Under the pieces are notes generated by a model. It was not told where the DNA came from. It made no database searches and worked only from the letters and a program-made list of their open reading frames with translations. DNA of 64,000 nucleotides, taken from contig NC_091123.1 of NCBI RefSeq assembly GCF_040183065.1, forward strand, positions 9,914,001 through 9,978,000, in the 5' to 3' direction. Shown here one piece after another: positions 1 through 12,639 of the stretch (the first letter of the stretch is position 1; every line of letters begins with the position of its first letter). Both the position numbers and the translations under genes were made by a program. Source of the DNA: Periplaneta americana (Eukaryota > Arthropoda > Insecta > Blattodea > Blattidae).

Positions 1-1285
1 GTGAGCCACTCTAACCTTGACCCATTCCTCGACCTCATGTCACTTAGCTTTCTCTCCTCTAACTCGCAATATTTACGGAAAAGCACGCGGGCGAAAGGTA
101 AAACACAATGCAACACGATCTCCACGATCAGATGCTACCACTAATACATGCCAAATACAATACACCCACGGTGCCGTTAAAGTAAATAATTACTACACAA
201 AATGTTTAATAAATATTGCATATCATGGATTTGGGGACACGTTGCGAATACTGGAAATGAAAAGGCGGTTGGACTGGCGAAGTTTGAAGTAGGGAGTCTT
301 GAATTTATTGTGACATATAGACTGTAGCAGTAGTCTTGGAACATACCGTATTTTCTCGAATACCCCGAGCCTACGAATGAGCCACTCATCTAAATTTTGA
401 AAGGCAAAGAAAAAAAAAATGAAAAACAAATTACAAAAATAAAACTTTCAACAAATGTATTCACGACAAATTAAAAACAATTAAACACAAATAAAGTTCA
501 GTTAACAATAAATTTTATCCTGGAACAAAATGCATTTCAAACTCATCCTATGCGCATGCATTGCATTGTTGTCTTGCTTAGTCAGCCGTTTACACAATAT
601 CCTGCAACATTACTAGCATGTGTCAATAAATTATCTTTATTTTGTATGATACTGCGTGATTTGTTATAATAAATACCTGCTATCACTATTAATTTTTTCA
701 TTCTTCGATGTTTTCGCCATTTAACAGTGTCAACAATTGAAATACCCTTACATGCGCTACCAACTTAGGAGCTGCGATATAGGAAAATCTGGCGTGTTAC
801 CAACTTCATTTCGAATAGGCCACTTAACCGTATTTTTTACCTGTATATTTCTGAAAAAGAAAAAAGTGCGCAGGACATTCGGTAATCAAAGCTTGGGTGT
901 ATTCAGGCATCAGCAAAATGAAGCAGGATTCCCTGTCAGAATAGGGGACGTTTTGTTTTGCAGCATAGTAATTATGTTAAATCAATTAATTACATTGTTA
1001 CTTTTTTGCTTTGACAAGGAACAAAGTTCTATGCTTTCCTGAGGAATGATAGGAATTACTACTAATATTTGCGGAAGAACTGTCCTGATTCTATTCTTTT
1101 TCTGATGACATCACCACTGGGTACATCACTTGATATGCCAAGACAATATTTGCAGAATTTTCACATTCTAATTTCTATAGGTTTATTTTCATTTGTTCCA
1201 CTTACAGCTAAAAGAACTGTGATCATATCGTTTGTGGCTCAAAACATTATGGTCAATACGCTAGCAAAAAAAGATTGAATACCAG
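1..1285. other. Unassigned AT-rich flank upstream of the first visible CRYZL1 exon
   Basis: No exon, repeat family or RNA gene is recognised here. The missing N-terminal CRYZL1 exon (about 20 codons) should lie here or to the left of the window, but no ATG followed by a convincing donor and a CRYZL1-like peptide was found. The short open frames present have no recognisable motif and are interrupted by runs of A and T. Confidence 0.5.
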
Positions 1286-1372
1286 TGATCTACATAACTG
1301 GCTTCATGTGGATGAATGACGAACAGTCAGGTACCCGCTATTTGTATTGGAAGAAAAAAAAAACATATAAAA
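1286..1372 (+). repeat. SINE-D tail fragment, 5' truncated
   Basis: This stretch matches the last 85 or so bases of the full SINE-D at 43678-43982: 'ctggcttcat', then 'aatgacgaacagtcag', then 'tacccg', then a run of A. The tRNA-like head is missing. It lies just upstream of the first visible CRYZL1 exon, so the open frame running through this region into the exon is not evidence of a coding start. Confidence 0.75.
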
Positions 1373-1479
1373 TATATTGCTTCAGACTATCTTTTCATGG
1401 GATGCATGAAGATGAACACAATGAAGTTCGCACCACTACTGGTTTATTTGGGTTTGATACAGTTAATGTTGTGTTGCAG

Positions 1480-1690
1480 GTTGAGTTGCCACAACTGGAG
1501 CGCAATGGAGTGCTGATACAAGTGAAGGCATGTGGACTGTCAACATCCTGGGTGGATTCAGTTGCCCTGTGCCAAGTACTGAGCAAGATCAGCAAGGGAC
1601 AGTGTGTGGGGGCCGGCCATGACATAGCAGGCGTTGTGGTGGCCACAGGGGAGGACGTCACTACCCTGTCCAAAGGGGATCAAGTTGTAG
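1480..1690 (+). CDS. CRYZL1: CRYZL1 exon a (first visible coding exon)
   Basis: The acceptor is tgttgcag|gttgag and the donor gttgtag|gtgagt. It encodes VELPQLERNG through GDQVV and ends in phase 1 (G). It covers the first half of the GroES-like domain, with GHDIAGVVVATGEDV in the middle. The upstream reading frame is open, but the sequence before the acceptor does not resemble the family and includes SINE-D debris, so the splice acceptor is preferred over an ATG at about 1402. Confidence 0.88.
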
Positions 1691-4600
1691 GTGAGTAGAT
1701 GTGCTTTTTTTCATCAGACAGATTTGTTTCAATTACTTCCATTAAGTTGCATTCATTGTATGTTTATTTACCCTCAGGAAACAAATTTCTATTTTTATCC
1801 AATATTTTTTAACTTTTTTTTTCCCCCCTGATTACATGACACAAAATTAAGGATTTTCACACAAAATAAACTCCTCAAATATTTTTGGGAGCCAGAGGGA
1901 GCAATTTTTTTAAAGTGAAAACTAAAATTTATTTTAGTCCTTGGCACAGTTTCATGTTAGAACAAAATTTCTATCACTGTCTTACTCCTAAAAGAACACA
2001 GAATAAGCTGTGAAAACAATTTTTTCCCTATCTTATGCCATTAAGGAAAAATGTCATTTTATTTTTTTTTTTTAATTTCAAATATAAAAATTTAAGATCT
2101 TGGGGTTTTAAATTAACTTTCTTAAGCAGTAGGACATGTTTGTAGTTTGGCACTTAGCCACATTAACCAGCTTCATTTTGGTGCAAGAATGATGAAAAAT
2201 CCCAATTCTAAAATTGCACTTTGTGTTAACATTAGTGTTGTAAAATGCTGTAAAATTGAACATGGAGAAAAATCATCTACATCCTGAGGAAATGAAAAAT
2301 TGTAAAACCAAACACACAGCTTTCTGACTGTAGATGAATAATACAGTCAAACTCTACCACCAAATTCGAATTGTTATTACACGAAAAATACATAAAATTG
2401 ATAGAATGCGACAGATTGTGACAGATTGACACTTGCAGAACTGCATTCCAGTTTAAAGAAAATATGTTTCTGGTTAATAAAACTTAACTAATTAATTTAC
2501 CAAACATCATAGAGACAAAACTGATATACTGTATTTTTGAAAACTAGAAAGTTCAAGTTTTCAGATGGCGTAGAGAAATAGTAAAATAAAAATTTTGAAG
2601 GAAAATTAAAAATTAAGGGTAGTGAATACCTTAATCAGTTTCATGAACTTGAACTGCATCCAGTTTCTGTTCTTCATTTGCAATACCAAACAGTTCAAAC
2701 TACTTTCTGCGTCTTAATTACATCAATAGAAACATGACAAATAGTCTTTTGCAGTTGCTATCATAATTATAATCCTGTGAATTTATTTTCTGAAGTTGCA
2801 GTGTCCTTGAAAAGGGCGGAATTAACTGAGAGTTTAATCAGTTTTATGAGGTTGCTCACAATCCCTTTTGGTTACATTCTCCATCTCAGATTTACAATAT
2901 ATGATCCAGTGTACATGTTTCGTTAATTTAGCTTATGATATTGCCTTAAAGTAAAATGTTTCTTGTAAATATTATTTTGTTCAAAGTCATGTCATAACTT
3001 AAGAAAATACGTTTCATATTTTACACCAATAAATCAGACTAAATTGTGATGACATTTCTTCCATGTACACAAAGACATCTACCTCAGTAACTCCTAAATT
3101 AAAAACCAGAGGATTGAAAAATACTTTGGTAGACCCCCAAAATGCTGGTAGGAAAGTATAACGGACCACCAGATCTAATACTTGCAAGGGTCATGATGAT
3201 GATTATTAATTGTAGTGAAAAATAATAAGAAAATTCGTTTACAAATACCTGCGTTGAATTTTAATAACAAATTGTCATTTGGAAACCATTTTTGGGAGAG
3301 ATAACTACAAGTTCCTGCCGCTCTTTAGTTCTGCTCTGATGGTTCTTGTGTGTTGACAGGAATCTTGCCACTCGACTATGAGCAGTCTGGGTGTTCAGAC
3401 TTCGTGATGGTACAGGAGTTCGATGTCGGTAAGTCACCCTCTTGAGTTTGGTATGTATGTTATGTGGTGCAATCAAGTATCTTCTTTAGGCTCCTGTATT
3501 CCTGATGTTTCTTAAATTGTTTTCATAAATTTTAATTTACAAGAAATCCTTGAGTTATTCCCAATACATTTTTTATTAATTCGAATTAGAGTTGTTTTTA
3601 GTGATTGATTAAATATTTATATTTGTTTATGTCTGGTTTAACAATATTTATAGCTGGTTTAGGGACTAATTTTGAGTATGATTAAAGAATTTTATTGCTT
3701 TATCTTCTTCAAGACAGGTTTAATAATGAATATTTTGTCTATAGGTTTTTCTATTTTGCCTTTTTTAAATTTATTAGCGCATGCATTTTTAAAACATTAT
3801 TACTTATTTGTGCTGGGATGGTAATTCATGTTATGAGGGATTCTCAATATATTCATTTTATAGGTAATTTATCTTTTCAGGTACCCTTAACTTTTACTTG
3901 TTTATGTACTGATATTTGTAATTTTGCTTTATGTGAAATACCTTGTTGGCGAAATTTTATTCTAAAGATTTAATTTTGGAAATATTATTTTTAAGATATA
4001 TAAATATTTCTGTTATTATTTTTTCTACTGGTTTAACTGTTCGTTATTTTTCTTGTTTTTTTTTTTCTACTGGTTTAACTGTTTGTTATTCATTTCGTTT
4101 ATTTTATTATACATTGTGTGGTGATATATATGGTGGAAGAGAACCTATTACAGTACATTAATTCACAAAGGTAATAGACGAAGTCAATGTGAACAAGTTT
4201 TGTCAAGTAAGTTTTTTGATACATCACTTAATTTTGATAGTATGAAATGCAATGTGTTGCAATGCTGTAACGCTCCTTGGGACTTTTTTTTTTTTTTTTA
4301 CTTTCTCTTCTTGCAAGTCTTGTGAAGTGGATGATTGCTGACCCCCACTGCAGAGCAATGACCTCAAACAGCGTTACAGCATTGCAACATGTTACATTTC
4401 GTACTCTCAAAGCTATTGGACGTATCAAAATACTTATTTGACAAAACTTGTTCACATCGACTTCATGTATTAGCTCTGTGAATTCGACCCTCGCAAATAT
4501 TAACATTGTAACTCACTTTCTTCCATTTTTCAGGAGAAGCAAATGAAGTTTTAAAATGATCATGTAAATCAGTGTATACTGATAGTAACAATAAGATTTT

Positions 4601-7600
4601 ACATACAATTGGGAAGGTTTAGAGCTACAATGTTAGTACTGGAAGAAAAAGAAACAATTTAAGACCATATTAACTAGCATAACTCAAAACCATAAAAAAC
4701 TGAGTTACAATGTTAGTATTTGGGAGGGTCGAATTAATGTAATAGATTCCCTTTCACTCTATATACAGGGTAGAAGTGAAATAAGCTTGCAGATTTTCAG
4801 AGTGAATAACTTCTGTTATATGTAACAAAAAATTGTAATATCACATTGGTGGAAAGTTCATAGTTTTTTCAGAAAAAAAGTATCTTCCGAAATGTGTAAC
4901 ACACATTTATTCGGTAACTATTGCAATTAGGATAATGATTTTTGTCCATATTGATAGGAAATCTAATAAACAATCATTTATTCCTCAAGTAAGCTTACTT
5001 GATAAGCAAGAAGACGGACCCATTTAACCTATATTCACTTTATTTAATTGCTTATTGGTCTATACCACCTTTTCAAAATGAAAATATTTATTCCTGTCGT
5101 GTATTTCAATAGCGTGGACGGTTTCCATGTAAATTTAATTTAAGAGCAACTTATTTGAAGTCACTGCACGATGTGTATGTGTGTGTGTGCGTTTATTTTT
5201 TTACATTGCTTTCGATTTTGAAAAATAATTCCAGTAGTTATTAAATAGTATTGGTGACAAAATCATATCTTATTCCTTGACTGATTGATTGCATTGTTCT
5301 CTGATGTTGGCTTGCTTGTGCTGACTGGATGTGTTTTTTTGCAGTGCTGAAGCCAAGTACTGTGAGCTTTGTGGATGCTGCAGGCTGCGTTGGAGACTCA
5401 GTAAGGGCATACACGGCGCTGCACTACCTGGGCAGGCTCAGCTCTGGTGACACAGGTGGGATCACGGCGATTATGTACAAGTTAGACAGTTTCATATATG
5501 AAAAGATGAAAAGAAGTGTCTGGACATTGAAATGGCTTTGGTTTTCTTCTTAAAAGGCGGAAAGATGCTTCTAGGTTATTTATTTAAACCAAATGATGTA
5601 AAGATGATGTAAGCATCCATCTAATGCTCCAATCTAACATAGTGTAGGTCTACTGATTCATATGCAAGCATAGAATACAATGTGCTATATACCTGAACTG
5701 TGAATTATAAACTGCTTGCCTAGTGAAAGAAGGCATAAAACACAGTCAGAACTTTCTAGGTATACTGAATAGTAAGATGCAGTGACTAGTGCTAAACAAT
5801 AGCAACTTCACTTTGCGCAGGTTGCCAGCAGTGACACACCTGTTCACTTACTAATACTTCCGAAAATGTCCGCTATTTCAGGTCTTTCCATGATATTCCA
5901 GAGTCCGTGGATATCCAGACACAATCATTTGCGCTGGAAATGCCGACAAATCAGCCATTGTTATTCCAGCGCATGCTATTTGATGTATACAGTTGTATAG
6001 GGACAGAATGTAGCTTATGTAGCGTATATCAGAATCAAATATTTTTAATTTTAAGGGCCACGGACACTAAATTGACATTTTACCTTAAATGTTCCTAGTC
6101 CAAGCATGTTTAAATGGAATAACAATGGCGGCTGATTGCGCTACTCTGGGTATCCACAGAAATATCTTTTGCACTTGCCGTGGTGTTGATCTAGAGGTAG
6201 TGATGGTTGTTTCTTTGACGAAAGAGATAACCCTGAGTAGTTCAGCTATTTTCTGGAATTTAGATTATATTTTTCGTCGGAGACCAGAGAGAGCCCTACA
6301 GTCTTGAAACAGTTCATTTGAGCGTAGGCCCTCTAGTTTCGTAGGTAGTCACATGTGCTATAGGATGTACTTAACATGTTGGCATGCAATGAACAAAGGG
6401 ATACAAACTATGTAGACTGTGTAGCTGGCAGAATAATGGCATAAGTGACTACAGACAAGTATCAGAGATAGCTGCTTGCATACTGTGTGTTTTTCTGGGT
6501 ACAGGATATAGCGATTTAACATTTTCATTGTATTGTATTGTATTGTATTTATTAACATTCCATGGTATTCATACATGCTTACAGCTAGAATATGGAACAA
6601 GTCAAAAAACTTAATACTATTATAAAATCTTAATTTATAGTCACAGTCTAGATGAAATATATACAGACTAGATTTACAATATAGTCTACTAGTACAACAC
6701 ATAGTTTTAGTATCAATTTCATGAAGTGTTATTGAATGTCATGAATTCACTTACAGAATAGAAGGCGTGAGAAATTAGGTACTTCTTTAATTTGGCCCTA
6801 AATAATTTTATGTTTTGAGTTTCATTTTTTATATCGATAGGGAGGCTATTAAAAATTTTTACTGCCACATAACGCACTCCTTCTTGATAGCACGATAGAC
6901 TTGCCGATGGAGTATGAAAGTCATTTTTTTGACTTGTATTTATGCTATGAACTGTTGTTTTTGTACAAAAACAACGAAGAAATAACTTAATCAGTGAGCC
7001 AAATCTAGAAATTAGCAGGCTTTTGGCAAAACAAGAGAACATCAGGCTTTGACTTAGCAACTATAAATGATGTTCTCTTATTTTACAAATTGTCAAAGCC
7101 TGCTAATTTCTAAGCATTACTCACTGATTAAGTTATTTCTTCATTGTTTTTATACATGAGTTTTTATGGCAAAGTTAAATCTCTTTGTCCTGTATCCTGA
7201 AAAATACACGGTTAATTTATGTTGCAGGTATGAATAGACTTCAGTGACTTTTCTTTGCAGAGATTAATAGTAATTCCAAGATTGTGAAACCGGAGCATTG
7301 CTGTTACACAGCTACTTATAAAATTTCCCCACCATCCAAAATATTGCAATTTTTGTGGTTTTTATGTTTTTTGAAGGAATTTTTGGCCACTTTCTTCTTA
7401 TCTATACTAATAATAAATCTGTAGCCGAAATTTTTCTGGTAATTTTTGATTTTCCAAAAATAATTGGTCCTAACATATATAATTAACCACCCTGAAACCG
7501 AAAATCGCTTTTTTGAAATTTTTGTTTGTATGTCTGTCTGTCTGTATGTTTGTTACCTTTTCACGCGATAATGGCTGAACGGATTTCGATGAAAATTGGA

Positions 7601-10600
7601 ATATAAATTAAGTTCGTTGTAACTTAGATTTTAGACTATATGGTATTCAAAATACATTATTTAAAATGGGGGGTTATAAGGGGGCCTGAATTAAATAAAT
7701 CGAAATATCTCGCTTATTATTGATTTTTGTGAAAAATGTTACATAACAAAAGTTTCTTTAAAAATAATTTGCGATAAGTTTTATTCTTTGAAAAATGTTG
7801 ATAGGACTGATATTTAATGAGATAAATGAGCTTTAAAATTAAAGTAACTGCCATCTAAGGCCGTGTAATGAATTAAAAAACAAATGACTTCGTCTATAAG
7901 GGGCCTTGGACAGCAACAATCGAAAGCTATGAAAGATAGCCTACAGAGAATGTTTCTGTGTTTGTATGAAGTAATATTGGAAGCTAAATTAACCGATTTG
8001 TATAATTAATTATTATTTCACCATTGGAAAGTGTAGTTTCTCTAGATGGACATAATGCTATAATGTTATTACAGTAACTTCTGATATAATATAATATAAT
8101 ATAATATAATATAATATAATATATAATATAATATAATATAATATAATATAATATAATATAATATAATATGTAATATTATATAATATAATTTAAGTTATTT
8201 CAAGGGTTCAGAACCATAGTGGGCCAAGCGCCATTTACTGAATACGTAAAAAACAAGGGTTAAAATTAAGTTATTACCATAATTAAATGGAAACCTATAA
8301 CAAGTAAAATAAAATATACACATTAAATCTAAATGATGTCAATCTTCATTATGCTATGGTTGCATGTAATAAAAATTAAGAAACATGTTAAAGGAATTGT
8401 CATTGCACCAAATGAGTGTCTCTGGACCAAAATGATCGCATTTTAATTATTTGGATGCAATTTAAATTAAGTAACACATTAAACGATTTATCCTTCTATC
8501 AAACACGAATGTTTCCTGGATCAAATGTCCTATTTTAATTATGTAATTACTTTATATTTATTTCTAATGGGTGCAGCGGAGTGCACGGGTACGGCTAGTT
8601 GACAATAAAATTATGATGTAAAAAAGTAAACTATTTGGTTGATATTGTCCAGTTGCAAGTTACAGCAAGTGGAGATCTACCAAACAAACAATTAATTACA
8701 AATGTTCTCGTTACAGTGATAGTGTTGGATGGTGCCTCGTCGTTTGGCAGCATCTGCATCCAGCTGGCACATCACTGGGGTGCCAAGGTGCTGACCACCT
8801 CGTCGTCAGAGGACGAGAAGCGTTACCTTCAGAACATGGACGTGGAGCTGGCACAGATAGTGGAGTTGAACCAGAAGAACGCTTCCTTGAAGTCTGTCAC
8901 CATGTTGGAGACGGGCAACCTCGGTGCAGACATTCTTGTGGACCAGGGCATTGCTCAGTACCCTCAGGCAGGTTCACACAAGGCAGACAGTTCATTGGCC
9001 CATGCTTTTTCGTTTTCATCTTCATTTCTTATTCCTCTCTGCCATTTTCTTCATATTATGTATCCTGGGACCCAAATGAGCTGTACACTCTTGGGCCATA
9101 GAATGGTCGCCAATGCCAATATACTTCCGATAAGGGGTCATTCAGGCGGAATAGTAAATATTTAAGGGAGTGGCAGCATGGGAAAAAGTTTGCAGGACAA
9201 AATGGAGATGATATTGAACATGTTTTTTATTGACAATTTTCCAGACATTTTTGTATCATTCTGAACCCGAAGGTTCATTGCAGCTCTCACATAAACCCGC
9301 CATCGATCCCTGCCCTGTGCAAGATTAATCCACTCTCTATCATCATATCCCATCTCCCTCAAATCTATTTTAATATTACCCTCCCATCTATGTCTCAGCC
9401 TCCCCAAAGGTCTTTTTTTCTCCGGCCTTTCAACTAACACTGTATATCAGGCCTGCAGAACTGTAGCTCTTGAGAGCGACTGCTTTTCTCCCCTCTTTTA
9501 CCCCACCCACCTTTTCTACCTGTGCGGTCACGGCGTTCCAGTTACGCTCGGCTGCATCAACATTCATTCTCGAGGCGGAAGTCGATCATCCCCAATAGAA
9601 GTGGAGTGAGGCTGACGTCATAGTTCCCCTACTTTCCGAGTTCTGCAGGCCTGCTCTATATGCATTTCTGGATTCGCCCAAATTAATTTGTTATACACAT
9701 TCAATATTTATATTTGATCACAAAAAATTAAAATAATCACATCCTATGTTTACTTCATGTTTATAGGATTCACATCTAGTAGAACTTGATGAAAACTTTT
9801 CGTGTGTTGCAGAATTGTAACATCTACGATGACAACAGACTGCAAAATTCTATGAACCTGTTACCATCAAAGCATGACATCATCTCGTGTTTGGCTGTTG
9901 GAGGTAGATGGGTTACATCCAAAGCCAATTTGCAGGTAAGTTTGTAGTAACGGCACTGTACAAAATTGTTAACACAAAGTTGAACTAGTGGAAAGATGAG
10001 TATATCACGAATCGTGGAATATAGTTGTAATTGAAACAAGTATATTACTATTGTTCCATGTCGTAACAGCATGGTCTAAGGCAGTAGTGTCAGAGTTGTA
10101 AGCTCCGAAACCAGTAGTGGAGCTAGAGACGTCCAGTCGGAGCGTGAACTTGCTTATGTCTGTGGAAGCACCGGAGCACGCAATGAGTTATAGTGGAGCT
10201 CTCCGCTCCGTTTAGGCTGTGTCTGACAACGCTGGTCTAAGGCATCATGCGTTATGAAACTCGGAAAATGTTCCATAATAGGCAGTGAAAAAATTTGTAT
10301 CCTAGGTAATGCAGTTCTAGAAAAAACTAACTTTCTTTTCAACAGTGATTAATCATAAAATTGTCCTGCCAACTCTACGAGATGTCCTTGTTCATAAGAC
10401 CGCATTTCTGTAAGTGTCGTGAAACACTGTTTAGTGCCCTTCAATTACACAACACTCACTTCCAACAGAGTCCACAATTAACGCCCCTCTGTCCCCTGCG
10501 AATTCTGCAGCTTCCTGAGAACAATGTCATCAATACCATTGGAGTACCACTGGCATGGCTCAGTCGGTTAAGGCGTTTGCCTGCTGGTCTGAAGTTGCGC

Positions 10601-12602
10601 TCGGGCGCGAGTTCGATCCCCGCTTGGGCTGATTACCTGATTGGGTTTTTTCCGAGGTTTTCCCCAACTGTAAGGTAAATGTCAGGTAATATATGGCGAA
10701 TCCTCGGCCTCATCTCGCCAAATACCATCTCGCTATCACCAATCTCATCGACGCTAAAAAACCTCGTAGTTGATACAGTGTCGTTAAATAACCAAGTAAA
10801 AACATTGGAGTTAACAGTACTACATCCTCCTGCATCCTTTACTGACCTGAAACTATTGAATTTTCATTTCATTTATTATATTCCATAGATCTTACATTAG
10901 CAATGAAGCTTTAAGATGTAAGTCAAAATTTTACAATATTACAATTACAATTGCAATTTTTACAAATTTTTACAATATTTTACAATTTTTACAGTTTTAC
11001 AATTTTGTAATCTTCTACAATTTTTTACAATATTTTGGCGAGTTGTAGTGAGATGAGGTGAGGCCCGAGGATTCGCCAAAAGATTACCTGGCATTTGCCT
11101 TATGGTTGGGGAAACCTCTGAAAAGACCCAACCAGGTAATCAGACCAAAGGGGGTGAAATGAAGCGAGGCCGAGGATTCGCCATAGACCATCCGGCTTCA
11201 GTCCCATGGCTGGGGAAAACCTCGGAAGAAACCATTCAATGAGGCCAAATGGGGGATCCAACCCAAGCCTGAGAGAGATGAGAGATGAAGTTGAAGTTAA
11301 TGATGGCGAAATGAGCACGAGGATCCAATGCCGAAAATTGCCTGGCATTTGCTTCATTCTGGATGAAGAAAACTCAAACTACACAATTTGTCCCACCCAG
11401 GAATCTCAAAGATAATCAAATGTTTCTGATATTAATTGAGGGGCTTAGAACAAAAAGCAGGTAAGTGACATTATTAAAAAAAATGAGTCAAATGCGTGTT
11501 GTGGTAGCCCAAAAGGATGTTTCTTTGGGATAAAATCAGGTAAGTGATCACACTGTGCAGTGCTGCTATATGGGCATCATTTCACCAAACTAGTGTATAA
11601 TATTCAATTGCATGTAGAACTTTAACTGTAATTTCCTCAAAACTAGGTTTCCGTCACTTACCTGCTTTTTTTTTTTCTAAGCACCTCAATTATTAATGCT
11701 GATTGATTGCAATATGATTAATTTTCCGTTTACTCATCACCTAGTTGCAAAATAAGAAGGAACGAGTTAATCTTTAAATTGGCAAAGCTTTATTTCTCAC
11801 ACTAGTTTATTAAACCTTGTCGGACTGTAAAGAAAACAACTATCACTATGACCATATTTTATATGTTGTTCAATATTATAATATTGTGAAATTTTAATTT
11901 TCGTACCAATTTTTTTTGTCTATTGTTCTATTAAAATTATAGCATATAGCCTATTAACCTGTTGTATCCTATAGAATATTTTGTCAATTTAAGGGTTAAA
12001 GCTGAAATTTAGAGATGATGAGGCAAGTTAAAACGTGAACACTGTTAGTTTGAGCACAGCTCTAAATTGAGTATGAATTAGTTGTTATGGAAACAAATAT
12101 TTTATTGTTTATGTTTGATCTGCGCTGTCAACATTTGTGTGGAATTGCAGAGAGTCAGAAAAGTGGACACAAGTCATCAGGGATTCACTGCTACATATGA
12201 TTGTCTGGCAGAAACCTACCTAAGTCTAGGAGCCTTTTACAAACTGTGTATTATGTGACAACATTGAAATTTGATGGAAGGATATGTTGGGCTAACGATG
12301 TGATGTGTTGTTGCAGCTGGACCCTCCCAACTCGCGGCTGATGTTCCTACGCTGTGCAAGCATTGGCTTCCTCTTCGAGCATGCCTGGATGCTATCTAGT
12401 GCTCAGCAGGGTCGCTATCAACACATTCTCATGGACATCATGGAGAAGGTCGCCACCAAGACCATCCGGTGAGTCATAATATCACATGCATTGGAATCTC
12501 TTCAGATATTACAGTTTGCCTCATTCTACATACAGTTTGCCTCATTCTACATACTACTCTTTTTCTTCATTGATTTGTTCGATAGTTTCTTCATTCTTTA
12601 GA

Positions 12603-12639
<37 letters not shown>

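Larger units (their letters stand above)
7401..8598 (+). mobile_element. Non-autonomous Helitron
   Basis: The element begins TCTATACTAATAATAAATCTG, a typical 5' start of insect Helitrons, and ends with CTAG. A GTGCA/TGCAC hairpin (8571-8575 with 8582-8586, 6-nt loop) lies 8 nt before the terminal CTAG. It sits between host A (7400) and T (8599), the expected Helitron target, with no target duplication and no terminal inverted repeats. The internal sequence includes 'cgataatggctgaacgg', common in arthropod Helitrons. No Rep/helicase coding was seen, so it would need an enzyme in trans. It lies in CRYZL1 intron 3. Confidence 0.88.

Noticed and set aside
737-1042. 101-residue open frame on the plus strand
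   Set aside because: No recognised motif, AT-rich composition, and no splice link to CRYZL1; it does not supply the missing N-terminus.
10586-10630. tRNA-like sequence, possible real tRNA gene
   Set aside because: It is the head of a SINE-A: the same body and tail follow, with a target duplication, and related heads occur elsewhere in the window.
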